Source: Pseudomonas typographi
Lineage (GTDB): Bacteria > Pseudomonadota > Gammaproteobacteria > Pseudomonadales > Pseudomonadaceae
Length of the DNA: 64,000 nt
Direction of reading: 5' to 3'
Assembly: GCF_014694385.1 (NCBI RefSeq)
Contig: NZ_JAAOCA010000014.1
Location: 85,431-149,430, forward strand
This document shows, piece by piece, positions 36,379-45,357 of this stretch. The position numbers and the translations under genes were made by a program. The notes under the pieces are model-generated. The model searched no databases. It saw nothing but the letters and a program-made list of their open reading frames with translations, and was not told the DNA's origin. Positions within the stretch are counted from its first letter, which is position 1. Each line of letters opens with the position of its first letter.

Positions 36379-37610
36379 AAACGATCGTGATCATCGGTAT
36401 CGGCAACGTGGCGCTCAAATACCTGGACCAGGCCCTGCACCGGCAGGGATATACCCCTATCGTGCTTGGCCGGCGCGCAGCGCTGTGCAAGGCGATGGCG
36501 CCCTACGTGAGCGGCCTGCAATGGTATGACGTAGACCCTGAAGACGAACGGGCCGTCTACGACGAAATTCGCCTGCACCCAGCGCGGTACGAGGCCGTTT
36601 CAGCGATTACCACGCTGTACGACGAGCGATTCCCGCAGGTGGTGCGGCTGGGGCAATGCTTCGGCTGGCAAACGCCACCACCGTGCTTAGCGCAACTGAG
36701 CGCAAAGCGCCAAGTCCAAGCCTGGGTGCCCGAATACAGCCCGCCGACGCTGAGCTTCCAAGCCGGTGAAATCGACACGCTCGATCTCTCTGCGCTGGCG
36801 CAGTGGGGCAAGCAGGTGGTGGCCAAGCCGGCGCTGGCCTCCGGAGGCTTGGGGGCCGCCCACCTGCCCACCCGGCATCTGCACACCCACCTGCGCACGC
36901 ACTTGGCCGCCCTGCAGGGCGCGGCCGGAAACGAATGGTTGCTGCAACAAGCCTTGACGGGCCGCTTGCTCAGTTTCGAAGGCTACGTGGCCGATGGCGA
37001 GGTTCATGGGCTGGGCATTTCCAGCCGCTCGCGGCTTGGCCTGACCGAGGTCGCCAACCGTTACCCGGTGGGCGAGCATGTGCCGGAAGCGGTGCGCGAC
37101 TTAGGGTGGGGCTGCATCCGGGCATTGGCGCAGCGCTCGGGGCTGCGCTTTGGCTATTTCCACTGCGAATTCATCCAGGCCAACGGCCGCCCCTGGCTGA
37201 TCGATGCCAATGCCGGGCGTATCGGCGGCGCAACCATGCTCGAACAAATCGCTTGCGCCCACGGTGTGAACACCGCCGACCTGTTAGCCCACGTACTGCT
37301 GTTGCCGCTGCTCGGCAGTGCGGCGCCCTGCCCGCTCGATGCCGCCCCCGCCAGGGCGCCGGCCCCCACGCTGGGCATCTGGTATGGCAGCCCGGTGGTG
37401 GCCCGGCTGGAACAGCTCGATGTGCCCGCCCCGCAGTGCTGCCACACCCAGTTCGCCGTGGAAGGCCACACCGTGCCCGCCATCGGCACCTCCGACCATG
37501 CCTGGGTTGGCCAACTCAGCGGCGATGCCGACACTGTATTGCAGACCATAAAAGGCATCACCCTGCTCACCGACCAAGGCCGGCTCAAGCCAGCCTATAA
37601 CCTGAGCTGA
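36375..37610 (+). CDS. ATP-grasp ligase, probable amino-acid or dipeptide ligase
   Basis: A 411-residue ATP-grasp protein. The pre-ATP-grasp domain starts IVIIGIGNVALKYLDQAL. The central domain has the nucleotide-binding Lys151 in VVAKPALASGGLGA, and the metal ligands in FHCEFIQANGRPWLIDANAG (Glu265, Asn279). This pattern is shared with L-amino-acid ligases and related carboxylate-amine ligases, which activate a carboxylate as acyl phosphate and join it to an amine. The start at 36375 has an ATGA overlap with the aminotransferase. It probably couples the unusual amino acid to a second one. The substrates cannot be read. Confidence 0.87.
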   Translation: MKTIVIIGIGNVALKYLDQALHRQGYTPIVLGRRAALCKAMAPYVSGLQWYDVDPEDERAVYDEIRLHPARYEAVSAITTLYDERFPQVVRLGQCFGWQTPPPCLAQLSAKRQVQAWVPEYSPPTLSFQAGEIDTLDLSALAQWGKQVVAKPALASGGLGAAHLPTRHLHTHLRTHLAALQGAAGNEWLLQQALTGRLLSFEGYVADGEVHGLGISSRSRLGLTEVANRYPVGEHVPEAVRDLGWGCIRALAQRSGLRFGYFHCEFIQANGRPWLIDANAGRIGGATMLEQIACAHGVNTADLLAHVLLLPLLGSAAPCPLDAAPARAPAPTLGIWYGSPVVARLEQLDVPAPQCCHTQFAVEGHTVPAIGTSDHAWVGQLSGDADTVLQTIKGITLLTDQGRLKPAYNLS

Positions 37611-37615
37611 CCGAC

Positions 37616-38785
37616 ATGGCGATCTACATCATCCGTTTTTTCAGCTGGGGTACCTGGAGCATCCTGTTCTCGTTCTTCGCCGTATGGCTGGCGTCCGGCA
37701 CCGGCTTTGCCAGCGTGGATATCAGCCTGATCGCCGGCACCCTGGCGCTCACCAACCGCGCCGGCGCGCTGCTGTTCGTAAGGTGGGTGGGCGGGCTCGG
37801 CTTCAAGCCGGTGATGCTGGCCACACAAGGGCTGGTCGCCTTGGCCCTGGCCTGCATGCATGGGCTGTACAGCCTGGGCATCTATACGCTGGGCCTTTGG
37901 CTGGCCTGCGCGGCCGTGTTCGGCATGGCCAGCGCGGTGGCGACCCTGGCACAGCTCACTTATATTGCCTCGGGGCAAACCCGGGCCGATACCTTGGCCG
38001 CTTTCTCGCTGGAGAACGTAGCGCTGAACCTGAGCGCGGGCATTACGCCCTACGTCTCAGCGTTGGTGCTTAACCATGCCAGCCCACATTACCTGTTGTT
38101 CCCCTTGGCCTATTGCCTGCCCACCGTGCTGCTGTGCCTATGGTTGCAACCGGCACGGGCGCAAACCCGCGCCCAGCCGATGGCCCCGCTGCGCGTCTTC
38201 CAAGGTGTGAAGGGGCGCCCGGGCCTGGGCCCGTTTCTGGCATTGAACGGGCTCACATTTTTTGCCTTCAGCCTGTTCTATAACGTATTCCCCCTGCATG
38301 CCCAACCCCTGCTGGGTGCACAGGGGGTCGGCTTGCTGTTCGCCGCCAGTAGCCTGCTGATCGTGTTGCTACAGGTGCCGCTGACCCGGCTAAGCCGGGG
38401 CTCAACCCGGCAGCGCCTGCTGTTGGCGGCCAATGGCTGCTTGGCTTGGGGCGTATTGGCGCTGTATGGCGCCAAGGCGCAGCTCGGCCTTGCCGCCACA
38501 GCCATCGTGTTTTTAACCGTGGGCGAAATGATCTTCGGCCCTGTATACCAAACCATGGCCGTGACGTTGTTTCCCGGCCGGCCCGCGGCGGCCATGGCGC
38601 TGGTAACGTTCGTTTGGGCGGGGGCTGAAACCTCGGCCACGGTCATAGGGCTTTACCTGGTAAGCCAGGGCCAAGCACTGCCGGTGTTCGCCTTCGGTGC
38701 CGGCTGCGCGCTGGTGGCGTGCCTGCTATTGGCGTGGCGCACCAGAACCGGCCAGTGGCACACGTTGTTGGGCACCCCAGGCTGA
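37616..38785 (+). CDS. MFS transporter, probable exporter of the cluster product
   Basis: A 389-residue major-facilitator protein with about 11-12 hydrophobic helices spread evenly along the chain. It starts 5 bases after the ATP-grasp stop, so it belongs to the same transcript. There is no N-terminal signal. As the terminal gene of a small biosynthetic operon it probably exports the product, giving self-protection. An importer role for a precursor is possible. The 3' end meets the convergent enoyl-CoA hydratase gene with a 3-base gap. Confidence 0.85.
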   Translation: MAIYIIRFFSWGTWSILFSFFAVWLASGTGFASVDISLIAGTLALTNRAGALLFVRWVGGLGFKPVMLATQGLVALALACMHGLYSLGIYTLGLWLACAAVFGMASAVATLAQLTYIASGQTRADTLAAFSLENVALNLSAGITPYVSALVLNHASPHYLLFPLAYCLPTVLLCLWLQPARAQTRAQPMAPLRVFQGVKGRPGLGPFLALNGLTFFAFSLFYNVFPLHAQPLLGAQGVGLLFAASSLLIVLLQVPLTRLSRGSTRQRLLLAANGCLAWGVLALYGAKAQLGLAATAIVFLTVGEMIFGPVYQTMAVTLFPGRPAAAMALVTFVWAGAETSATVIGLYLVSQGQALPVFAFGAGCALVACLLLAWRTRTGQWHTLLGTPG

Positions 38786-38788
38786 CGG

Positions 38789-39565
38789 TCAACGGTGCTT
38801 GAACGCCGCCGGGCGTTTTTCAACGAAAGCGGCCATGCCCTCTTTTTGGTCTTCACTGGCAAAGGCCGCGTGGAACACCCGGCGCTCGAAACGCACTCCT
38901 TCGCTGAGGCTGACTTCGAAAGCGCGGTTCACACTTTCCTTGACCATCATGGCCACCGGCAGGGATTTTTCGGCGATCAGCGTGGCCACCTTCAGGGCCT
39001 CTTGCAGCAACTGCGCCGCAGGCACGATGCGCGCCACCAGGCCCGCACGCTCGGCTTGCTCGGCGTTCATCAAGCGGCCGGTCAGGCACATCTCCATGGC
39101 CTTTGCCTTGCCAATCGCCCGGGTCAAGCGCTGGGTACCGCCCATGCCGGGCAACACCCCAAGGTTGATTTCTGGCTGGCCGAAGCGGGCGTTGTCGGCC
39201 GCCAGGATAAAGTCGCACATCATCGCCAATTCACAACCGCCGCCCAAAGCGAAGCCGGCCACCGCCGCAATCAACGGCTTGCGCCGGGCGGCCAGGCGGT
39301 CCGCTTCATGGAACAGGTCGCCCACATAAATATCGGGGTAACCCAACCCGGCCATTTCCTTGATATCGGCCCCGGCCGCGAAAGCCTTTTCAGAGCCGGT
39401 AATCACCATGCAGCCAATGTTCGGGTCGCACTCGAACGCATCCAGCGCCTGGTTGGCCTCGTCAACCAGTTGCGCATTGATGGCGTTGAGCGCCTGCGGC
39501 CGGTTGAGGGTGATCAGCCCCACGCGACCATGGGTTTCGACAATGATGCACGAGTATTCGGCCAT
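38789..39565 (-). CDS. Enoyl-CoA hydratase
   Basis: A 258-residue crotonase-family enzyme. The oxyanion-hole segment [12 protein letters not shown] and the catalytic Glu regions GGGCELAM and [15 protein letters not shown] are present. It hydrates 2-enoyl-CoA to 3-hydroxyacyl-CoA. It follows the thiolase and SDR genes on the same strand, together making a short beta-oxidation set. Its ribosome site (AGGAG) adjoins the CTAG end of an inverted-repeat element inserted between it and the thiolase. Confidence 0.92.
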   Translation of the reverse strand: MAEYSCIIVETHGRVGLITLNRPQALNAINAQLVDEANQALDAFECDPNIGCMVITGSEKAFAAGADIKEMAGLGYPDIYVGDLFHEADRLAARRKPLIAAVAGFALGGGCELAMMCDFILAADNARFGQPEINLGVLPGMGGTQRLTRAIGKAKAMEMCLTGRLMNAEQAERAGLVARIVPAAQLLQEALKVATLIAEKSLPVAMMVKESVNRAFEVSLSEGVRFERRVFHAAFASEDQKEGMAAFVEKRPAAFKHR

Positions 39566-39576
39566 AGGTGCAGCTC

Positions 39577-39743
39577 CTAGTGTGGTGTTTCAGACGTTCG
39601 CCAAGCATTCACGTGTGAAATGTTGCTGTTTGGCAAGGCGCCGCGACAAGGCATAGCAGGGCTATGGCGAGGAACGGCAACGCCGCCTGGCAGCAAAAGG
39701 CACCGTCAAGATTGTGCAGCCAACCTCTGAGATACCACACTAG
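39577..39743. repeat. Dispersed intergenic inverted-repeat element, copy B (intact)
   Basis: A 167-base element with terminal inverted repeats CTAGTGTGGTGTTTCAGA (left) and TCTGAGATACCACACTAG (right), matching at 16 of 18 positions, each starting with CTAG. It has no coding capacity. It separates thiolase from enoyl-CoA hydratase, and the thiolase stop (TAG, minus strand, 39740-39742) lies in the right-hand terminal repeat. The architecture is that of a miniature inverted-repeat element. Confidence 0.8.
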
Positions 39744-40939
39744 CTGTCGGGAACCTCGATGGCCATGGCCGTGGCTTCACCACCACCGATACACACCGCC
39801 GCCACGCCCCGCCGCAGGCCGCGCTGGCGCAGGGCATGTAGCAACGTCACCACGATGCGCGCCCCGGAGGCGCCGATGGGGTGGCCCAGGGCGCATGCAC
39901 CACCGTTCACGTTAACCTTATGCGCGGGCAGGCCAAGCGATTGGATCGCCGCCAGGGCCACCACCGCGAAGGCCTCGTTGATCTCGAACAGGTCTACCTC
40001 GGCCAGGCGCCACGGCAGGCGCGCCATGAGCTTTTCGATGGCGCCGATCGGTGCCGTGGGAAACAGGCCAGGCTCGCCGGCATGCACACTGTGGCCGCGT
40101 ATCACGGCCAGCACTGGTACACCCTGAGCCCGCGCCTGGCTTTGGCGCATCAACAGCAGCGCGGCCGCACCGTCGGAAATCGAACTGCTGTTGGCGGCGG
40201 TGACCGTACCGCCCGGGCGAAACGCAGGTTTGAGGCCGGGGATTTTGTCCAGCCGCGCCTTCGGCGGCTGTTCGTCGTCGCGCACCTGGCGTTGCGCGTT
40301 GCCGGCCAGCACGTCGAGCGCCACGATCTCCGCGGCGAAGCACCCCGTGGCGATGGCGTGCTGGGCACGGGTAAGCGAGGCGATCGCGAACTCATCCTGG
40401 GCCTGGCGGCTAAGGCCCAGGCGCTCGGCGCAGTCTTCGGCGAAGGTGCCCATCAGCCGCCCCTTGTCATAGGCATCTTCAAGGCCGTCGAGAAACATGT
40501 GGTCCAAAACCTGGCCATGGCCCATACGGTAACCCTGCCGCGCACGGGCCAGCAGGTACGGCGCATTGCTCATGCTTTCCATGCCACCGGCCAACACCAC
40601 CCGGGCGCTACCGGCCAGCAGTTGGTCATGGCCCAGGATGGCGGCCTGCATACCCGAGCCGCACATTTTATTCAGCGTGGTACAGGGGGTGCCCTTGCTT
40701 AAGCCCGCACCCAAGGCCGCTTGGCGCGCCGGGGCCTGGCCGAGGCCGGCGGGCAATACGCAGCCCATCAGCACCTGGTCTACTTCACGCCCCACCCAGC
40801 CGGCCCTTGCCAAGGTCGCGCCCACTACCGCAGCGCCCAACTGAGGTGCGCTAAGGCTGGCAAGCTCGCCCTGCAAACCGCCTATCGGGGTACGTGCCGC
40901 CGCCACGATGGCCACCGGGTCTGCCTCTGTTGTGTGCAT
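39740..40939 (-). CDS. Acetyl-CoA acetyltransferase (thiolase)
   Basis: A 399-residue thiolase with the nucleophilic Cys in LNKMCGSGMQA, His in NEAFA and GHPIGASG, and the second Cys in VCIGGGEA. It cleaves 3-ketoacyl-CoA to acetyl-CoA plus a shortened acyl-CoA, or condenses two acetyl-CoA. It follows the SDR gene by 10 bases. Its stop codon falls within an inverted-repeat element at 39577-39743, so its last residues (EVPDS) may have been altered by the insertion. Confidence 0.93.
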   Translation of the reverse strand: MHTTEADPVAIVAAARTPIGGLQGELASLSAPQLGAAVVGATLARAGWVGREVDQVLMGCVLPAGLGQAPARQAALGAGLSKGTPCTTLNKMCGSGMQAAILGHDQLLAGSARVVLAGGMESMSNAPYLLARARQGYRMGHGQVLDHMFLDGLEDAYDKGRLMGTFAEDCAERLGLSRQAQDEFAIASLTRAQHAIATGCFAAEIVALDVLAGNAQRQVRDDEQPPKARLDKIPGLKPAFRPGGTVTAANSSSISDGAAALLLMRQSQARAQGVPVLAVIRGHSVHAGEPGLFPTAPIGAIEKLMARLPWRLAEVDLFEINEAFAVVALAAIQSLGLPAHKVNVNGGACALGHPIGASGARIVVTLLHALRQRGLRRGVAAVCIGGGEATAMAIEVPDS

Positions 40940-40949
40940 AGGTTCTCCT

Positions 40950-41711
40950 TTAACCAGCGCTCATGCGCAGTGCGCCGTCCAGGCGAATCACTTCGCCATT
41001 GAGCATGTCGTTTTCGATGATATGGCGCACCAGCGCCGCGTATTCCTCGGGCCTGCCCAAACGCGGGGGGAACGGCACGGCGGCGCACAGGCCGGCGCGC
41101 ACCTCGTCGCTCATGCCCGCCAACATGGGCGTTTCAAATACCCCGGGGGCAATGGCCACCACGCGGATGCCATGGTGGGCCAGCTCCCGCGCCGCCGGCA
41201 GGGTGAGGCTGGCCACGGCGCCTTTGGAGGCAGCGTAGGCGGCTTGGCCGACTTGGCCATCAAAGGCGGCCACGGACGCCGTGTTGATGACCACGCCCCG
41301 GTTGCCCTGGGCGTCGGCAGGCCCGGCAGCCATAGCCTCGGCGGCCAGGCGCAGCATATTGAAGGTGCCGATCAGGTTCACCGCCACCACCTGGGCGAAG
41401 CTTCCCAAGCCGTGCGGCCCATTGCGCCCCAGGATCTTCTCGGCGCGCACGATGCCAGCACAATTGACCAGGCCCTGCAGGCTACCGAAACGCGCCAAGG
41501 CACTCGCGATAGCCGCCTGGGCCTCACTGGCATCCGCCACATCGGCCACCACGAATGGCTGCCCAAGCGCCTCGGCGGCGGCGGCCAGTGCCGACTCGTC
41601 GCGGTCGAGCATCAGCACCTGGGCGCCGCCACGCACCAGCATCTGCACGCTGGCCAGCCCAAGGCCAGAGGCTGCGCCGCTGACCACGAAATGTTGTTGT
41701 TCTATGTGCAT
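40950..41711 (-). CDS. Short-chain dehydrogenase, 3-hydroxyacyl-CoA dehydrogenase type (HSD10-like)
   Basis: A 253-residue SDR with VVSGAASGLGLAS (cofactor binding), NTASVAAFDG (catalytic Ser) and YAASKGAVAS (Tyr, Lys). The ending RHIIENDMLNGEVIRLDGALRM is typical of HSD10-like 3-hydroxyacyl-CoA dehydrogenases. The start at 41711 follows AAGGAGCGAGC; an upstream extension is not supported. It is the first gene of the beta-oxidation set and may act on 3-hydroxyacyl-CoA or 2-methyl-3-hydroxybutyryl-CoA. Confidence 0.9.
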   Translation of the reverse strand: MHIEQQHFVVSGAASGLGLASVQMLVRGGAQVLMLDRDESALAAAAEALGQPFVVADVADASEAQAAIASALARFGSLQGLVNCAGIVRAEKILGRNGPHGLGSFAQVVAVNLIGTFNMLRLAAEAMAAGPADAQGNRGVVINTASVAAFDGQVGQAAYAASKGAVASLTLPAARELAHHGIRVVAIAPGVFETPMLAGMSDEVRAGLCAAVPFPPRLGRPEEYAALVRHIIENDMLNGEVIRLDGALRMSAG

Positions 41712-41745
41712 GCTCGCTCCTTGCATCGAGCGGAACGCCCAGCCG

Positions 41746-41846
41746 TTCGCACAAGCATTGACCGTGAAGGCTGCCGGGCAAGGCGCTACGACGGCGGCAA
41801 GCGGCACCGCCAACATGGCGCAGCCCACTGCTGAGCCACCACACTA
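41746..41846. repeat. Dispersed intergenic element, copy C (internally deleted)
   Basis: About 100 bases between the AraC and SDR genes. Segments TTCGCACAAGCATTGACC, GGGCAAGGCGCTACGAC, GCGGCACCGCCAACATGGCG and CCACCACACTA align with copy B in order, but the central block of about 50 bases is missing and the left terminal repeat is not recognisable. It is a degraded copy close upstream of the SDR operon. Confidence 0.65.
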
Positions 41847-41895
41847 AAACCACGATGGTCACGCCCCACCGGTGCCTGGGCAATGGCCGCAGCGC

Positions 41896-42924
41896 TCAAA
41901 GCCGTTGAGCGGTTTGGCCAGTGGCAGCCTGCGCCAGTTGGCGGTAGTGGCCCGGGCTGGCGCCGAACCACTTGCGAAACGCGCGGTAGAACGAGCGGCT
42001 GTCGGCGAAGCCCAGGCGGGCGGCCACCGTTTCGAGCGCCAGCCCCGCATCGGCCAATTGCGATAACGCCAATGCCTGGCGCTCGTGGTCTTTAAGGCGC
42101 TGGAAGCTTTCGCCCTGCTCGGCCAAACGCCGGCGCAACGTGGCCACCGACAGCCCCAATTGCCGTGCCACCGCTTCGGCGCCCGGCCAATCGGCGGGTG
42201 CGCATTGGCGCAATAGCCCGCGTACCTGCCGCGCCAAGCTGCCGGGGTCGCGGTATTTCACTAAAAGGTTGCCAGGGGCTTGGTCAAGAAACACCGCCAG
42301 CTCCTGCTCGCTGCGGCGCATGGGCAGCGCCAGGCACTGCGCGGCAAACAATAGGCGGCTGCGCGGCTGGTCGAAGGCCAGGTTGTCGCCAAACAGGGTG
42401 CGATAGTCGTCCAGGTAGGCCGGCGCCGGGCCGCGCAGTTGCACCGCCAGCACCGGCACCCGCTGGCCGGCGAACCAGCACAAAGCGCCATGCAGCAACA
42501 GCCATAGGGTAAAGCAGGCAAACGGCCGCGCCGGCGCGCCCACTTCGTCGATCAGCAGCGCCGCCACGCTGCCATGGCGCTCCAAACGCGGGGCCAGGCG
42601 CTCGAGCATCAGCGACATAAAGCGGCAGCTGTGCGCCATCGCGGCCTCCACCGTGGGCTGCGTAAGGGCACCCTGGCAGAAGAAGGCCAAGCTGCCCTGG
42701 CGCAGCCGGCGCGGGTCCATGCCGAAGAATTCGTCATCGAAGCGCGCGGCCAGCGCCTGCCACAATTGTGCGTACTTCGCCGCCGGTACACGGGCGGCGT
42801 CCGCGGCGATCCCGGCGTGTTGCAGCCAACGCGGCCAATGCGCGGCCGGCACGGCTTGGCGCAGCGCTTCGTGCACCAAGTGCAGGGAAATGGTGTCCTT
42901 GTCGACCATGACCTGTACTGCCAT
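41896..42924 (-). CDS. AraC-family transcriptional regulator
   Basis: A 342-residue regulator of the OruR/Argl-like group, with an N-terminal arabinose-binding-like/AraC_lig domain and a C-terminal pair of helix-turn-helix motifs (VARQLGLSVATLRRRLAEQG and VAARLGFADSRSFYRAFRKW, then GASPGHYR). It lies directly upstream of the SDR-thiolase-hydratase set in the same orientation and probably activates it in response to a fatty or branched acid. The start at 42924 has GAGG almost touching it, so a slightly later start is possible. Confidence 0.88.
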   Translation of the reverse strand: MAVQVMVDKDTISLHLVHEALRQAVPAAHWPRWLQHAGIAADAARVPAAKYAQLWQALAARFDDEFFGMDPRRLRQGSLAFFCQGALTQPTVEAAMAHSCRFMSLMLERLAPRLERHGSVAALLIDEVGAPARPFACFTLWLLLHGALCWFAGQRVPVLAVQLRGPAPAYLDDYRTLFGDNLAFDQPRSRLLFAAQCLALPMRRSEQELAVFLDQAPGNLLVKYRDPGSLARQVRGLLRQCAPADWPGAEAVARQLGLSVATLRRRLAEQGESFQRLKDHERQALALSQLADAGLALETVAARLGFADSRSFYRAFRKWFGASPGHYRQLAQAATGQTAQRL

Positions 42925-43042
42925 CCTCGCTATGGGTTGCCGCCATCATAACGCGCCCGCGGCTGAACCAACGCGGTGCGTATTCGTTCAGAACACATGG
43001 CAGGCCACACCCTGCCCATACCGTTTCGATAAGGAAGGCCCG

Positions 43043-44053
43043 ATGATGTTTACCCGCGCACTGCTGCTGGCCGGCCTACTCGGCGCAGGCACTGCCCTGG
43101 CCGATGAGCCCCCCGCCACCTATGGCCAGGAACTGCAAGGCTTCGCCTACCCCTACACGCTGCACCATTACCGCTTCGAATCCCAGGGCCAAACGCTGCA
43201 GATGGGCTACATGGATGTAGCGGCCAACGGCAAACCCAATGGCAACACCGTGGTGCTGCTGCACGGCAAGAATTTCTGCGCTGCCACTTGGGAAACGACC
43301 ATTGCTGCGCTCAGCGGCGCCGGCTACCGGGTCATCGCCCCCGACCAAATCGGCTTTTGTACCTCGAGCAAACCTGAACATTACCAATACAGCTTCCAGC
43401 AGTTGGCCGCCAACACCCACCAACTGCTGGCTGACATCGACGTGAAAGACCCGATTTTGCTCGGCCATTCCACCGGCGGCATGCTCGCCACGCGCTATGC
43501 CCTGCTGTACCCCAATGAGGTACAGCGCCTGGCCATGGTCAACCCCATCGGCCTGGAAGACTGGAAAGCCCTCGGCGTGCCCTGGCGCTCGGTAGACGAC
43601 TGGTTCGCCCGCGAAACCAAGCTCAGCGCCGAGGGCATCCGCAACTACGAGCGCACCACCTATTATGCTGGGCGCTGGAAGCCTGAATACGACCGCTGGG
43701 TGAACATGCTTGCCGGCCTGAATCAGGGGCCCGGGCATACCGTGGTGGCATGGAATTCGGCGTTGATCTACGACATGATCTTTACCCAGCCGGTGGTCTA
43801 CGAATTCCCGCAGTTGAAGATGCCTACCTTATTGCTGATCGGCACTGCAGACACCACCGCCATTGGCAGCGACATCGCCCCGAAAGAGGTCAAGGCCCGG
43901 GTTGGTCACTACGAACAATTGGGCAAACAGGCCGCCCAGGCCATTCCCCATGCCACCCTGGTGGAGTTCGAAGGGCTCGGCCATGCGCCGCAAATGGAAG
44001 AACCGGCACGCTTTCACCAAGCACTGCTGAGTTGGTTGAACACCCCCCAATAA
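43043..44053 (+). CDS. Secreted alpha/beta hydrolase
   Basis: A 336-residue alpha/beta-hydrolase with a signal peptide (ALLLAGLLGAGTALA). The oxyanion-hole LLHGKNF, the nucleophile elbow GHSTGGML, the acid region TADTT and the catalytic His in GLGHAPQ are visible. It starts at ATG 43043 after AAGGAAGG; ATG 43046 is equally possible. Signal-bearing family members act on esters, lactones or peptides in the periplasm. The hydroxyacid dehydrogenase gene follows after 24 bases, so both probably form an operon. Confidence 0.9.
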   Translation: MMFTRALLLAGLLGAGTALADEPPATYGQELQGFAYPYTLHHYRFESQGQTLQMGYMDVAANGKPNGNTVVLLHGKNFCAATWETTIAALSGAGYRVIAPDQIGFCTSSKPEHYQYSFQQLAANTHQLLADIDVKDPILLGHSTGGMLATRYALLYPNEVQRLAMVNPIGLEDWKALGVPWRSVDDWFARETKLSAEGIRNYERTTYYAGRWKPEYDRWVNMLAGLNQGPGHTVVAWNSALIYDMIFTQPVVYEFPQLKMPTLLLIGTADTTAIGSDIAPKEVKARVGHYEQLGKQAAQAIPHATLVEFEGLGHAPQMEEPARFHQALLSWLNTPQ

Positions 44054-44077
44054 CTCCTTACATCAGGGTCAAGCGCA

Positions 44078-45034
44078 ATGTCTGAACTTCGCATCGCAGT
44101 CATCGACGACTGGCAGGACGTGGCACAAGATGTCGTCGATTGGGCACCACTGGCGCGCCTGGGCCAGGTGGATTTCCTCCATGACTACCCGGCCGACTCC
44201 GCCACCCTGGCCCAGCGCCTGGCACCCTATAGCGTGATCTGCGTGATGCGTGAGCGCACCCTGTTCGATGCCGAGTTACTCAACGCCCTGCCGCGCCTGA
44301 AACTGCTGGTTACGGGCGGCATGCGCAATGCCGCCCTCGACCTGGCGGTCGCCGCGGCGCGGGGCATTACGGTGTGCGGCACCGACAGCTACAAGCATGC
44401 CGCGCCGGAATTGACCTGGACCTTGCTGATGGCATTGAACCGTAAGCTATTGGCCGAAGTGCTGTCGCTACAAACCGGGGGCTGGCAAATAGGTATTGGC
44501 GGCGACCTTCATGGTCGTACGCTGGGCTTGCTGGGCCTGGGCAGCATCGGCCAGAAGGTCGCGGGCTACGCCCAGGCGTTCGGCATGAGGGTGATCGCCT
44601 GGAGCCCGAACCTCACCGCCGAGGTCGCGGCTAAGGTGGGCGTGGAGCGGGTCGAAAAACAAGCCTTGTTCGAGCAGGCCGACCTGCTGTCGGTCCACTT
44701 GGTGCTGGGTGAACGCAGCCGCGGCCTGGTGGATGCTCAGGCGCTGGGTTGGATGAAGCGTGGTGCACTGCTGGTGAATACCTCCCGTGGGCCCATCGTC
44801 GACGAGGCGGCATTGATCGAGGCATTGCACGAGGGCCGCTTAGGCGGCGCGGCGCTGGACGTGTTCGACCAGGAACCGCTGCCGGCCGGCCACCCGCTGC
44901 GTACCTTGCCCAATGTGCTGGCCACCCCGCACATTGGCTACGTCACGGAAAACAACTACCGGGTGTTTTACAGCCAGATGATCGAAAATATTCTGGCTTG
45001 GCACGAGGGCCAGGCAATACGTGTGCTGGCATAG
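44078..45034 (+). CDS. D-2-hydroxyacid dehydrogenase
   Basis: A 318-residue NAD-dependent enzyme with GLLGLGSIGQKVAGYAQ (Rossmann motif), NTSRGPIVDE (catalytic Arg), DVFDQEPLP (Glu) and TPHIGYVTE (His). All catalytic residues are in place. It resembles the D-3-phosphoglycerate or glyoxylate/hydroxypyruvate reductase group. It probably works with the preceding hydrolase, for example reducing the keto acid released from an ester or lactone; this is inferred from spacing. Confidence 0.9.
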   Translation: MSELRIAVIDDWQDVAQDVVDWAPLARLGQVDFLHDYPADSATLAQRLAPYSVICVMRERTLFDAELLNALPRLKLLVTGGMRNAALDLAVAAARGITVCGTDSYKHAAPELTWTLLMALNRKLLAEVLSLQTGGWQIGIGGDLHGRTLGLLGLGSIGQKVAGYAQAFGMRVIAWSPNLTAEVAAKVGVERVEKQALFEQADLLSVHLVLGERSRGLVDAQALGWMKRGALLVNTSRGPIVDEAALIEALHEGRLGGAALDVFDQEPLPAGHPLRTLPNVLATPHIGYVTENNYRVFYSQMIENILAWHEGQAIRVLA

Positions 45035-45357
45035 CCCAGCGCCCCAGTACGGCGCATGTCAAAACTGCCCAGGGGCGACGTCGAGTTTTTCGTGCGCGAC
45101 ATTTTCTAATAGGCGACGACCGTGACGCCCTTATTCGGGGCTGTCGCATCACCTATAGGCGCGCGCCGGCACAGTTTGGGTGCGCGCTGCGGTTATGTCG
45201 TCCAACGCGCGAACCCGGCTTAACGGCGCCAGCAAGGCTCGGAAAAATCGGACGCTCAAGTTCATGGCGCACGCAGCGGCCATGCGCTTGCCATTCCTGC
45301 GCCTGCGGCGCTGCCGCCAGCCCTGATCGGCGGTAAGGTTGCCATGCGCTGAACTAT
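45035..45357. other. Intergenic stretch with no gene
   Basis: About 320 bases between convergent genes. No coding frame with a ribosome site, no tRNA and no clear terminator were found. Confidence 0.5.

Noticed and set aside
44078..45034. Second hydroxyacid dehydrogenase as part of the aminomutase cluster
   Set aside because: It is more than 5 kb away, beyond an oppositely oriented beta-oxidation operon, and pairs by spacing with the alpha/beta hydrolase.
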